From Thermomicrobium sp. 4228-Ro (lineage in GTDB: Bacteria; Chloroflexota; Chloroflexia; Thermomicrobiales; Thermomicrobiaceae): a stretch of 64,000 bases of DNA. A program made the position numbers and the translations under genes. The notes under the pieces were generated by a model. The model saw only the letters and a list, made by a program, of their open reading frames with translations, was not told where the DNA came from and did not search any database. Positions 41,667-50,062 of the stretch are shown piece after piece (the stretch's first letter is position 1; each line of letters begins with the position of its first letter). Location of the stretch: NCBI RefSeq assembly GCF_026241205.1, contig NZ_JAPFQM010000001.1:1550001-1614000 (forward strand), in the 5' to 3' direction.

Positions 41667-41895
41667 CGAACCCTCCCGTTTTCGCGCAGAGCCTAGCATC
41701 CGCGCGAGGGTCACGGCAACACGCTGGCAGAAGCGGGTGGCGGAACAGGCTCGTTGCGGGACGCAGGAGGGGCACCCCAGGCCACTGGAGGCCGCTCGCT
41801 GGGCACTCGCCTGAGCCAGGGAACGACAGCAGCTTGCTGGCTCGTGTGGGGCCACGAGCCGGCAGGAGAAGGACGAAGGTTTGCGTACTCAGGTA
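41667..41895. other. noncoding stretch between rmlB and the leader promoter
   Basis: Contains the 5' region of rmlB on the minus strand and no recognisable gene. Short inverted repeats occur (for example around 41780-41860), but no clear promoter for rmlB was identified. Confidence 0.4.
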
Positions 41896-41924
41896 TTGAC
41901 AGACCGGGCCCTTCGTACTATAGT
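41896..41924 (+). promoter_or_regulatory. consensus promoter of the 41.9-42.1 kb transcript
   Basis: TTGACA (41896-41901), a 17-base spacer and TATAGT (41919-41924). This is the best -35/-10 match in the window and no annotated protein gene starts for another 340 bases. The expected start is near 41930. Confidence 0.85.
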
Positions 41925-42028
41925 GAGACTGACCAGTAGTACTCGCTGCGAGGACGACCGGCCGGGTTCGCGCAGGACGAGAGTACTACGGGTGCGGGTC
42001 GGTTGTTCGAAGGGGAAGGGTTCCGAGG

Positions 42029-42058
42029 ATGAAGTGGAAGAGCTGGAAGCTACGCTAG
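42029..42058 (+). CDS. possible nine-residue leader peptide
   Basis: ATG at 42029 to TAG at 42056-42058 encodes MKWKSWKLR, with two Trp and four Lys/Arg codons besides Met. A purine-rich stretch (AAGGGGAAGGG) lies 9-19 bases upstream. It sits between the leader hairpin and the terminator. It may be a leader peptide or chance. Confidence 0.3.
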   Translation: MKWKSWKLR

Positions 42059-42082
42059 TTGCGGTGTAGCTCGCATACACGG

Positions 42083-42134
42083 CCCCGGTCGTCCTGGTGA
42101 AACGGCGTCCGGGGTTTCTTCGCTTTTTTCTTTT
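42083..42134 (+). terminator. intrinsic terminator of the leader transcript
   Basis: An 11-pair stem with one T-T mismatch (42083-42093 with 42104-42114) and a ten-base loop, followed by a T-rich tract with six consecutive T at 42124-42129. The HD-GYP start is 132 bases downstream. Confidence 0.75.
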
Positions 42135-42265
42135 GTGCCTGTTATCGCAACGGGGAATGCTGTACTCAACGGCAGTCATCTGTTCCCGATAGAAGTCGGG
42201 ACAACCGGGCTACCTTCGCGGAAGAATGCAAGTGGTAGAGTTGAGCCCAGGGGCTCTGCAGTGTA
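42135..42265 (+). other. region between terminator and HD-GYP gene
   Basis: An AT-richer stretch than its surroundings. It contains a hairpin CCCGA-6 bases-TCGGG (42186-42201) and a possible stem CTACC/GGTAG (42210-42238). No clear second promoter was seen. It may be the distal part of a long 5' UTR. Confidence 0.4.
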
Positions 42266-43579
42266 ATGGGCACAGGGCGCTCGTCGGAAAATCTCACGCG
42301 GCTTATGCCGGTCCTTTTGGTGCTTGCGGTCATTAATGTCGCAAGCGTTGTCGCGTTTGCCATCTGGCATCCTACCACCCGCTTTGACGGACGGACCCTA
42401 TTCACCACAGCTATTCTTGTAACGTTGGTCATCATCGCCGAGCAGCTGGCTATCGATCTGCCGATTCCGTACACTCGTGTTACCGTCTCCGTTTCGTCAG
42501 CTGTGAACTTCGCAGCTGTGCTCACGGTGGGGCCATTCTGGGGTGTCGTCGCCGCCGTAGTGGGCGCAGTTGCCGATGACCTACTGGAACGTCGCGAACC
42601 GATCAAGGTGCTGGTGAATGCAAACAATTTCGCACTTCAGGGTATTATTGCTGGATCTATCTATTACACTCTTGCGGATTCTGGGTCACCACTGTCAAGT
42701 CTGGGCAATTTCGGTGCAATGTTGCTTGCAGCATTGACGTCAGCCATTGGGCAGACACTGCTTTTGGGAGTTGTTCTGTCCGTCGCGATGGGCACCAGTG
42801 CCTGGTATCTCTGGCGCTCGATGGCGCGCGGGTTGCTGGTCGAGTTCCTGGCGCTCCCCGCTTTGGGGAGTCTCTTTCCGATCCTAGCCAAGGAGCATCC
42901 GCTGGCGCTCGTCCTCATGGTGATCCCGCTGCTCGGGCCGTACCTGGCGTTCCGTGACTACCGCCAGCTCCATCACGAGACGCAGAGCACCTTCGAACTC
43001 CTGGCCGACCTGCTCGATCGGCGGGATCCTTACACGGCTGCGCACTCTCAGCGGGTAGCTCAGCTGACCGCACTGATCCTCGACGAATTTCCGGAGCTCT
43101 CCGCGGAGGAACGCGAGGCGATCATCTCCGCGGCCCGCATCCACGACCTCGGGAAGGTCGCCACGAGCGACACGATCCTGCGCAAGCCCGGGCGCCTGAC
43201 CGAGGACGAGTTCGCCGTCATCAAACGGCATCCGGTCGATGGCAGCGAGATCCTGCGCCATCTCAGCCCCTATCGCCACATCGTCGAGATCGTCCGGCAT
43301 CACCATGAGCGTTGGGATGGGCGGGGCTACCCCGATGGGCTCGCTGGTGAGGCCATACCCTTCGGCTCGCGGGTCATCGCCGTCGCCGATACCTACGATG
43401 CGATGACGACCGATCGGCCCTACCGGCGTGCCTTGACGCACGACGAGGCCCTCGCGGAACTTCGGCGTGGGGCCGGAACGCAATTCGATCCGGCTGTCGT
43501 CGCGGCGTTCGAGCGAGCCCTCGCCCGGGCGAGCGAGGCTGCCCAGGACAAGACTGTCCCCCAGCCTACCTTGTCGTAG
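42266..43579 (+). CDS. membrane-anchored HD-GYP domain protein (putative c-di-GMP phosphodiesterase)
   Basis: A 437-residue protein. About seven hydrophobic segments fill residues 10-230, including IPYTRVTVSVSSAVNFAAVL, as in Chloroflexota HD-GYP membrane sensors. The C-terminal domain has the HD pair in ARIHDLGKVATSD and the GYP motif in HHHERWDGRGYPDGLAGE, followed by VIAVADTYDAMTTDRPYR, so metal binding and hydrolysis of cyclic dinucleotide are expected. Codon use is odd: codons up to about 42790 often end in A or T (for example ATT, CTT, GCA, TCA), whereas the rest is strongly G/C-ending like neighbours. ATG 42266 lacks a strong RBS. Confidence 0.88.
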   Translation: MGTGRSSENLTRLMPVLLVLAVINVASVVAFAIWHPTTRFDGRTLFTTAILVTLVIIAEQLAIDLPIPYTRVTVSVSSAVNFAAVLTVGPFWGVVAAVVGAVADDLLERREPIKVLVNANNFALQGIIAGSIYYTLADSGSPLSSLGNFGAMLLAALTSAIGQTLLLGVVLSVAMGTSAWYLWRSMARGLLVEFLALPALGSLFPILAKEHPLALVLMVIPLLGPYLAFRDYRQLHHETQSTFELLADLLDRRDPYTAAHSQRVAQLTALILDEFPELSAEEREAIISAARIHDLGKVATSDTILRKPGRLTEDEFAVIKRHPVDGSEILRHLSPYRHIVEIVRHHHERWDGRGYPDGLAGEAIPFGSRVIAVADTYDAMTTDRPYRRALTHDEALAELRRGAGTQFDPAVVAAFERALARASEAAQDKTVPQPTLS

Positions 43580-43801
43580 GCTCGACGACCTCGCTCGAGA
43601 TCTTCCGGTGTGCCGCTGTGACCGAGGCCAACCAGCGCGCCGGTTCACAGGGGCTCCGCTTGCGCGTCGGCTATCAACGGACGTCAGGTACCAACAGTGT
43701 TCTGGACGGGCGTTCGTGACCATGTGTCGTGCTCGCTCCCGACCGGTGTGCCGTGGCTACGGCTCGATCTGGTAGGCTCTCTGCGAGGGGAGCGAGCGCG
43801 T

Positions 43802-44599
43802 ATGCGGTTCGACGTGTTCACGATCTTCCCGCAGATGTTCAGCGGTTTTCTGAACGAGAGTATCCTCAAGCGGGCCCAGCAGAAGGGGCTCATCGAGATC
43901 GCTCTCCACAATATCCGTGATTGGACGACCGACAAGCATCGCACAGTCGACGACACGCCGTATGGCGGTGGCCCCGGGATGGTGATGATGGCACCGCCGA
44001 TCGTCCACGCAGTCGAGGATGTCCTCGGAGCTGACCTGGCCACGACACCGGTGATTCTCCTCAGCCCATCAGGACAGGTCTTCGCGCAGGAGGTCGCGCG
44101 GGAGTTGGTTCGGTATCCGCGGCTGGCGCTGGTGTGTGGGCGTTACGAGGGCATTGACGATCGCGTGCGGATCCTCCTCAGGGCACGGGAACTTTCGATC
44201 GGCGACTATGTGCTGACGGGTGGGGAACTCGCAGCCGCGGTCGTTATCGACGTCGTGAGTCGTCTGGTACCGGGAGTCATCGATCCGGAGTCGCTGGCGG
44301 AGGAATCGCACAGTTCCGGTCTGCTCGAGTATCCGCAATATACGCGGCCACCGGTGTTTCGTGGTCTCGGCGTTCCGGAGATCCTGCTCAGCGGCAATCA
44401 CGCCAAGATCGCCGAATGGCGGCGCATGATGGCATTGTGCCGAACCAAGGTGCGTCGGCCTGATCTCCTCGCTCGTGCATCACTGACCCCACGCGATCGG
44501 CAACTCCTGGAGCAATGCCCGCCGGATCCGTTCGCCCACCTCGGCCCGGTGTATGACGAGCACGCAGTGGACGAAAGGAGGGCCGGTGATACCGACTGA
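43802..44599 (+). CDS. trmD: tRNA (guanine(37)-N(1))-methyltransferase TrmD
   Basis: A 265-residue SPOUT-family enzyme that prevents frameshifting by methylating G37. It starts [20 protein letters not shown], has [13 protein letters not shown], and the trefoil-knot SAM site in [12 protein letters not shown] and [17 protein letters not shown] 43802 gives the standard N-terminus. The usual neighbours rimM and rplS are absent. A possible -10 TAGGCT lies about 30 bases upstream; the rest of the 222-base gap shows nothing clear. Confidence 0.96.
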   Translation: MRFDVFTIFPQMFSGFLNESILKRAQQKGLIEIALHNIRDWTTDKHRTVDDTPYGGGPGMVMMAPPIVHAVEDVLGADLATTPVILLSPSGQVFAQEVARELVRYPRLALVCGRYEGIDDRVRILLRARELSIGDYVLTGGELAAAVVIDVVSRLVPGVIDPESLAEESHSSGLLEYPQYTRPPVFRGLGVPEILLSGNHAKIAEWRRMMALCRTKVRRPDLLARASLTPRDRQLLEQCPPDPFAHLGPVYDEHAVDERRAGDTD

Positions 44600-44846
44600 G
44601 CCACGTTCCTTGCTCGGCTGGCTCGTGATCGGGTTCCTCGCTGGCTGGATCGCGGGGTTGCTCACCCGTGGTAGGGGATTCGGGTGCCTGGGCAATGTCG
44701 CGGTGGGACTCGTCGGCGCCGTCATCGGCGGCTATCTGTTCAACGTGCTCGGCATTCGTGGGTCAGCTGGGTTCCTGTGGAGTCTTGTCGTAGCGGTGAT
44801 CGGTGCAGGGATCTTGCTGGTCGCTGCGAACCTTCTCCGGCGTTGA
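44586..44846 (+). CDS. GlsB/YeaQ/YmgE-family small membrane protein
   Basis: An 86-residue protein with three hydrophobic segments and the glycine-rich family pattern [21 protein letters not shown], then [16 protein letters not shown]. The family (transglycosylase-associated proteins) is linked to stress response, with no known reaction. GTG 44586 follows an AAAGGAGGG RBS and overlaps the trmD 3' end by 14 bases. Confidence 0.85.
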   Translation: MIPTEPRSLLGWLVIGFLAGWIAGLLTRGRGFGCLGNVAVGLVGAVIGGYLFNVLGIRGSAGFLWSLVVAVIGAGILLVAANLLRR

Positions 44847-44871
44847 CCGTCACCGCCTTCGGATTCGCGGT

Positions 44872-45567
44872 ATGGAAAGAGAACCGCTCGTCCGCATCGA
44901 CCGAGTCAGCAAGATCTACCGGGACGGGCGTCGTGAGGTCGTCGCATTGCACGAGGTCTCGCTGACGATCCAGCCTGGGGAGTGGGTGGCGATCGTCGGC
45001 CCATCTGGCTGCGGCAAATCCACGCTCCTGAACCTGGTCGCTGGCCTGGATCGGCCGACGGCTGGACGAGTTCGGGTTGCCGGGGTGGATCTCGGGGCGC
45101 TCGATGAGGAAGCGCTCGCCCGCTGGCGGCGATGCACGGTCGGCATCGTGTTCCAGTTCTTTCAGCTCTTACCGACGCTCACGGCGCTCGAGAACGTGCA
45201 GCTTCCGATGGTGCTGGAGGGACGGGCTGGGGCATCGCGGCGGGCCCGGGAGCTGCTCGAGATGGTCGGTCTCGGGCACGTTGCCCATCGTCTGCCGAGC
45301 GAGCTTTCCGGTGGTGAACGGCAACGTGTGGCGATCGCTCGTGCGTTGGCCAACGACCCTTTGCTGCTTCTTGCCGACGAGCCGACCGGTAACCTGGACA
45401 GCGAGACTGGCGCAGTAGTGTTGGAACTCTTCGAGCGAGCGTGGCGCACCGGTACGACGATCGTACTCGTTACTCATGACATGGACATCGCCACGAGGGC
45501 ACAGCGCATCGTTCAACTCCGGGACGGCAAGGTTGTCGGTGAATGCGTTGTCGTGCCGACACAATGA
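44872..45567 (+). CDS. ABC transporter ATP-binding protein (MacB/LolD type)
   Basis: A 231-residue ATPase. It has Walker [15 protein letters not shown] (about 42-55), a Q-loop in [22 protein letters not shown], signature [15 protein letters not shown], Walker [16 protein letters not shown] and the H-loop VTHD. The sequence type matches ATPases that serve FtsX-like exporters. Its likely partners are the permease at 47714 and adaptor at 50055, but a minus-strand SBP gene lies between. The start is ATG 44872. Confidence 0.9.
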   Translation: MEREPLVRIDRVSKIYRDGRREVVALHEVSLTIQPGEWVAIVGPSGCGKSTLLNLVAGLDRPTAGRVRVAGVDLGALDEEALARWRRCTVGIVFQFFQLLPTLTALENVQLPMVLEGRAGASRRARELLEMVGLGHVAHRLPSELSGGERQRVAIARALANDPLLLLADEPTGNLDSETGAVVLELFERAWRTGTTIVLVTHDMDIATRAQRIVQLRDGKVVGECVVVPTQ

Positions 45568-45570
45568 AGA

Positions 45571-45607
45571 TCGCCACCGGATCGGGGAGGAGTCGATCCG
45601 GTGGCGA
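45571..45607. terminator. perfect inverted repeat between convergent genes
   Basis: A 14-base-pair perfect stem (45571-45584 with 45594-45607) around a nine-base loop, between the ABC ATPase gene and the convergent SBP gene. It has no T tract on either side, so it may act as a bidirectional RNA 3' end stabiliser or terminator of unusual type, or a protein site. Confidence 0.6.
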
Positions 45608-45629
45608 GAACGAGCGGATAGGTGGCCCG

Positions 45630-47504
45630 TTACGCGCGTCGCCAGTCGGCAATGTTCCAGACGTCCGATGCCCAGGTAGATGTCTGATAGCCCGTCAGGT
45701 TCTTGGCTGCGGCCGACACCTCGTTCCGGTGGACGAGCGGGATTTCGACGACATCGGTGACAGTGATCCAGTTTACTTGCCGGAACAGCTGTGTTTGCTT
45801 TTCAGGATCCAACTCCGTTGCGAGCTGGTCCAACACCTTGTCCATCTCGGGATTCTGGTACCGTGTGATGTTCACACCGGACCAGTTATTGGCCTTGCGT
45901 GCTACTTCACGTGAATGGTATCGGCGCGCCCAATTGAGCGGGAACGGATTCGTCGGGCCATTGGTGTACATCTCGAGGTCAGCATAGAAGTGGCCGTAGG
46001 TGTCCGGGTTCCCCGGATCAGAGGAGAAGAAGACTGACGCGTCGATCGACTTGAGCTCGACCTGAAAGCCGATCTTCTCCAGCTCCGCCTTGATAATTTC
46101 CTGGGTCCGCTGGCGGATCGAGTTGATCGAGGTCTGGTAGAGCAGGTAGAGCGGCTTTCCGTTGTACTCCCGGACGCCGTCACCGTTCGTGTCTTTCGCC
46201 CCAGCTTCGTCGAGCAGCTGGGCCGCCTTCTCCAGATCGAACTCCCACTTGAGATCGGGATGCTTGAAGCGGGCCGGTGCGTTCAAGTTATTCGCGGTCG
46301 CCTGGCCAGCTGGGCCGTACAGCTGCTCAGCGATGACGTCTCGCCGGATCGCCAGAGCGATCGCCTGGCGGATATTCTTGTTGGTCAGGAACGGGTGCGG
46401 CACGTCCGGCTCAGCCCGAGCGCCGTCCTTCTCGGTGTGCGGATCCGCGAAGTTGACCATGATACGTTCGGTATTGGCACCTGGTCCGATGACGAGCTTG
46501 CCTTGGCCGGCCTTCTCCAGCTGAAGGAGCACCTGGGCTTCGACTTGGAGGTTCCAAGCCCAGTCCGCTTCACCGGTCTGGAGCACGGCCCGGGCAGCGC
46601 TCGTCGCGTCTCCACCACCTTTCATCTCGACTCGGTCGAAATAGGGCTTGCCCTCCTGCCAATAATCCTGATTGATTTCGTAGACGACCACGTCACCGGG
46701 CCGGAAATCGACCACCTTGTAGGGGCCTGTCCCGATCGGCTTCAGATTGAAGGGCGCATTGCGGGCTTTTTCGCCCTTGTATTCGCGCAGGATATGCTCG
46801 GGGAGGATGAGCCCGAAGTCCCCGACGAACGGCTCGAACCAGGCCGGATTCGGCTGTTTGAAAGTCACCTTCACCGTGTGGTCGTCGATGATCTCGATGC
46901 TCTCGATCGCACGGTAGGAGGCAATGGTCGTGGCGGTGGTCTTCTCGTCCGTCACGTACTCCCACGTAAACTTGACGTCCTTGGCCGTGAAGGGCTGGCC
47001 GTCGTGCCACTTGACGTTCTTCCGCAGCTTCCAGATGACCCAACGTCCCTCTGGATCGAGCGTTCCCTTTTCCACCGAGGGAATCTCTTCGGCGAGCCGG
47101 GGCACCAGCTTGTCCTCAGCATCGAAGTAGGCGAGAGCCTCGAGCACGATATTGGATGCATCGAAGTCTTTCGTACCTTGCGCCAGGTGTGGGTTGATGA
47201 TCGTCGGTGCCTGCCACCAGAGCAGCCGCAGCGTCCCGCCACCACCGCGCTGGCTGGGTACTGGTTGCGTCGCCTGTGCTTGGGGTGTCGCCGTCGCCGC
47301 ACCCTGGGTCGGCGAGGCCTGCCCCGCGGGCGTTTGCGCTGCCGGTGCGGCCGTCGGTGTCGCCTGTCCACCGCCGCCACAGGCAGCAAGGAGCGAGGCG
47401 ATCACTGGTGCGGTGAGTCCGAGCGTAGCAGCCCGCTTGAGCACGTCTCGCCGCGTCACTTGCCCGCTCGCCACCGCTCGTCGCAAGACCTCGAGCTGGT
47501 CCAT
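45630..47504 (-). CDS. ABC transporter substrate-binding protein (SBP_bac_5) with Tat lipoprotein signal, orphan
   Basis: A 624-residue binding protein. The N-terminus has a twin-arginine motif (TRRDVLKRA), a hydrophobic stretch and a lipobox ending LAAC (Cys about 42), then a Gln/Ala/Pro/Thr linker to about 85. The binding domain has LRKNVKWHDGQPFTAKDVKF and IGTGPYKVVDFRPGD, typical of peptide/nickel SBPs. The ATG at 47502-47504 has a strong GAGGAGGAGGG RBS. There is no cognate permease nearby. The gene lies inverted between the ATPase and permease of an exporter. Confidence 0.9.
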   Translation of the reverse strand: MDQLEVLRRAVASGQVTRRDVLKRAATLGLTAPVIASLLAACGGGGQATPTAAPAAQTPAGQASPTQGAATATPQAQATQPVPSQRGGGGTLRLLWWQAPTIINPHLAQGTKDFDASNIVLEALAYFDAEDKLVPRLAEEIPSVEKGTLDPEGRWVIWKLRKNVKWHDGQPFTAKDVKFTWEYVTDEKTTATTIASYRAIESIEIIDDHTVKVTFKQPNPAWFEPFVGDFGLILPEHILREYKGEKARNAPFNLKPIGTGPYKVVDFRPGDVVVYEINQDYWQEGKPYFDRVEMKGGGDATSAARAVLQTGEADWAWNLQVEAQVLLQLEKAGQGKLVIGPGANTERIMVNFADPHTEKDGARAEPDVPHPFLTNKNIRQAIALAIRRDVIAEQLYGPAGQATANNLNAPARFKHPDLKWEFDLEKAAQLLDEAGAKDTNGDGVREYNGKPLYLLYQTSINSIRQRTQEIIKAELEKIGFQVELKSIDASVFFSSDPGNPDTYGHFYADLEMYTNGPTNPFPLNWARRYHSREVARKANNWSGVNITRYQNPEMDKVLDQLATELDPEKQTQLFRQVNWITVTDVVEIPLVHRNEVSAAAKNLTGYQTSTWASDVWNIADWRRA

Positions 47505-47681
47505 CGGTTCCCTCCTCCTCACGAGGTACCCATCCATCTCCATAACCGGCGGTCCCACATAAATGAACAACCTTGTATTTCTCTACCAGAGGGCGTGGCC
47601 TTTCGGCAAGCAGCGAACTGTCGAGTGGGGCAGTGCGCGGATCGGAGCGTACGGCTATCGGCGGGGATGCGAGCAGTCGCG

Positions 47682-47687
47682 TACAAT
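47682..47687 (+). promoter_or_regulatory. putative -10 element for the FtsX-like permease
   Basis: TACAAT, 26 bases before the permease ATG in the 209-base divergent gap. This supports transcription of the permease and adaptor apart from the ATPase gene. The AT-rich stretch 47555-47585 may hold the SBP promoter on the other strand. Confidence 0.4.
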
Positions 47688-47713
47688 CGCCTCACGAACG
47701 AGCGGATGGATCG

Positions 47714-50062
47714 ATGCGCTCGACACTCGTCCTTCGCTTCGCGTTGCGGTCGTTGCTCGTCCGGCAGATCCGCTCAGTGCTGGCGCTGGCGAGCATCGTG
47801 CTCGGTGTCTTCGCGATCGTTGCGATCGTCTCGACCGGTCGGACACTCGTCGAAGCGCAACGTCGGACCTATGCCGATACCGCGCAACCCGACATCGTCG
47901 CCACGGTTCCGCGTCTCACGCCCAGCCTCCTGGCGGCGCTCTCCCGCCGTGACGGTGTGGTATCCGCCGAGGCCCGCACGGTCCAGCCGAGCCGGGTCTC
48001 GGCCGGTGGACGGTGGATTCCCATTCGACTCGTCGGGATCGCTCGTTTTGACGATATTCGGCTCGATCGTCCTGAACTGATCTCCGGGCGGTGGCCTGGG
48101 CGCGGCGAGATCGTGCTGGATGTCGCTGCCGAGCGGCTAATCGGGGTCGACATCGGCTCGCTCGTCGCACTGCAGGCCAACCCGGGCGATCCGATCACCT
48201 ATGCACGTGTGAGTGGTTTTGCCTGGGTTCCGGCCCGGCCCGATGCGTCGCTCCTCGACCGGCTGACCGGCTTCGTCCCTGACCGCGAGCTTCGACAGCA
48301 GCTCGCGACGGACAGCGCGAACACACTCCTCGTCAAGGTCGAAGAGCCGGCGCTCGCTGGCCGAGTCGCGACGGAGCTCCAGCGGTTCCTCGCAGCCCGC
48401 GAGGTGTCGAGCTATGGCTGGACTGTCCGCGATCCGGAGTCGTTCCTGGGTGTACGCGAACTGCGAACGCTCATCATGCTGCTGCAGGCGTTCGCTCTGC
48501 TCGGGCTGGCGGTGGCGCTGTTCATCGTCGCCAATACGACTGTCGGCCTCATGACCGAGGAGCGACCGCACCTCGGTACGCTGCGTGCGCTCGGTGCAAC
48601 GCAGTGGCAGCTCTTCGCGCTCTACGTGTCTCCCTCCTTGCTCCTCGGGATCGGCGGAGGGCTCATCGGTTTCGTGTTCGGGGAGGTAGGGGGAAGGATC
48701 CTGAGTGCAGTGCTCACTCGTCTGGCAGGGCTAGTACTCCCTCCCTTTACGTTCTCCTGGAGCGTGCTGGCGCTGGCGCTGTCGGTCGGGGTCGGCATCG
48801 CTGTTCTCGGGTCGCTCGTGCCGCTCCTGGCGAGTGTTCGGCGGCCAGCGGCGATGCTCTTGCGCGGTGAAGCGACAACTGGAGTGGCCGCTCCTCGCGT
48901 GCTCACGCGATCGACGCGATGGCTCGGTCGCTGGTCTCCGATCGTCGCGATGAGTTTCCGCGACCCGCTCCGGCGGCCGCTCCGGACGACGCTCATCGTC
49001 GCAGCGAGTGCGGTCGCCTTGAGCGCAGTGCTTGCCAGCCAAGTGGTCGATCACTCGCTTCGCGTGACGATCGCCGATCTCTACACGCGTTACCGTGCGG
49101 ATGCTTGGATGCTGACGAATCCGGGCGTGCCGCCGACGTACGCTCGCCGCTTAGAACAGCTTCCACCGGTGCGAGCTGCTGAACCGTGGACGATGATGCA
49201 GGGCGCGATCGGTTCGGTGCGGACCGACGTGTGGGGCGTGCCAGCGGAGACAGTGGTGTACGATCCCCGGCTGGTCGCTGGGAGTTGGCTCGAGCCCACC
49301 TGGCCGCCAGCAGTCGTCCTGACAGCGAATCTTGCTGCGCGCGTGCAGGCCGGTGTCGGTGACGTCGTGTCGCTGGATCTCGGATCTCGCCGGATCCCGG
49401 TCCGTGTGATCGGGGTCGTCGATGACGAAAGCACCTATCTCGGAGCGACGACGATCGGGAAAGTCTTCGTCGAACGGAGCGTGCTCGAGAAGCTGCTCGG
49501 GCGCGAGGACCGGCCATCGCTCTATGCGCTGCAGTTCTGGGTGCACATGCCGGCAGATGCTGCCAGGGTGCTGACAGCGGTCGAACAGCACGAGCGTTCG
49601 CTGCGACCGTTGACCTTGCTGATGGCTGACGACCGTGCGGCGACCGAGCGGGTACTGGCCATCTTGACCGTGCTGGCGCGAGCAGTTGTTCTGGTCGTCG
49701 TATCGGTTGCAGTCTTCGGGATCGGCAATGCACTCCTTCTCGATATCAGCGAGCGGCGTCGGGAACTCGGGATCCTGCGCTCGATCGGTGCGGAATCGGT
49801 AACGCTCGCTGTGCTCCTCGCTGGCCAGGCGCTCGTGATCGTGGCATTGGCAGCGTTGCTCGCTTTTCCGGTGGGTATCGTCTCGGGCACGGCCATTCTC
49901 GAGGTGATCAGCGCTCACCTGTTCCACGTCCCGCTCGCCTGGGGTCACCGGTTGGAGATGCTGGTACTCGGCGCGGCGGTCGTTTCGGCCGGCGCAGCGA
50001 TGCTCGTTCCACTCGTCGTCGCGACGCGGATTCGTCCCGTCGAGGTGTTGCGCTATGAGTGA
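47714..50062 (+). CDS. FtsX-like ABC transporter permease
   Basis: A 782-residue permease with the duplicated FtsX layout. There is an N-terminal membrane segment (about 18-42), an extracytoplasmic domain, three segments at about 255-375, then a second copy with a segment near 420, another extracytoplasmic domain and three segments at about 655-775. The motifs ERPHLGTLRALGATQWQLF and ERRRELGILRSIGAESVTLA are the coupling regions that contact the ATPase. It overlaps the adaptor gene by eight bases. This type exports lipids, peptides or drugs; the substrate is unknown. Confidence 0.88.
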   Translation: MRSTLVLRFALRSLLVRQIRSVLALASIVLGVFAIVAIVSTGRTLVEAQRRTYADTAQPDIVATVPRLTPSLLAALSRRDGVVSAEARTVQPSRVSAGGRWIPIRLVGIARFDDIRLDRPELISGRWPGRGEIVLDVAAERLIGVDIGSLVALQANPGDPITYARVSGFAWVPARPDASLLDRLTGFVPDRELRQQLATDSANTLLVKVEEPALAGRVATELQRFLAAREVSSYGWTVRDPESFLGVRELRTLIMLLQAFALLGLAVALFIVANTTVGLMTEERPHLGTLRALGATQWQLFALYVSPSLLLGIGGGLIGFVFGEVGGRILSAVLTRLAGLVLPPFTFSWSVLALALSVGVGIAVLGSLVPLLASVRRPAAMLLRGEATTGVAAPRVLTRSTRWLGRWSPIVAMSFRDPLRRPLRTTLIVAASAVALSAVLASQVVDHSLRVTIADLYTRYRADAWMLTNPGVPPTYARRLEQLPPVRAAEPWTMMQGAIGSVRTDVWGVPAETVVYDPRLVAGSWLEPTWPPAVVLTANLAARVQAGVGDVVSLDLGSRRIPVRVIGVVDDESTYLGATTIGKVFVERSVLEKLLGREDRPSLYALQFWVHMPADAARVLTAVEQHERSLRPLTLLMADDRAATERVLAILTVLARAVVLVVVSVAVFGIGNALLLDISERRRELGILRSIGAESVTLAVLLAGQALVIVALAALLAFPVGIVSGTAILEVISAHLFHVPLAWGHRLEMLVLGAAVVSAGAAMLVPLVVATRIRPVEVLRYE

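Larger units (their letters stand above)
41931..42134 (+). ncRNA. candidate structured leader RNA or small RNA upstream of the HD-GYP gene
   Basis: The predicted transcript is about 200 bases, from the consensus promoter to an intrinsic terminator. Its 5' part folds into an extended hairpin: a perfect nine-base-pair stem (41936-41944 with 41981-41989) and inside it CTGCG (41946-41950) with CGCAG (41971-41975). The loop holds AGGACGACCGG (41951-41961), which is perfectly complementary over 11 bases to CCGGTCGTCCT (42085-42095), the 5' arm of the terminator. The two pairings exclude each other, as expected of an attenuator or riboswitch. It matches no riboswitch class I recognise, including both c-di-GMP classes. 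It could also be a free-standing small RNA. Confidence 0.55.

Noticed and set aside
41931-42134. Known c-di-GMP (GEMM-I or class II) riboswitch
   Set aside because: The conserved core sequences of those classes are not present, although the downstream gene would fit.
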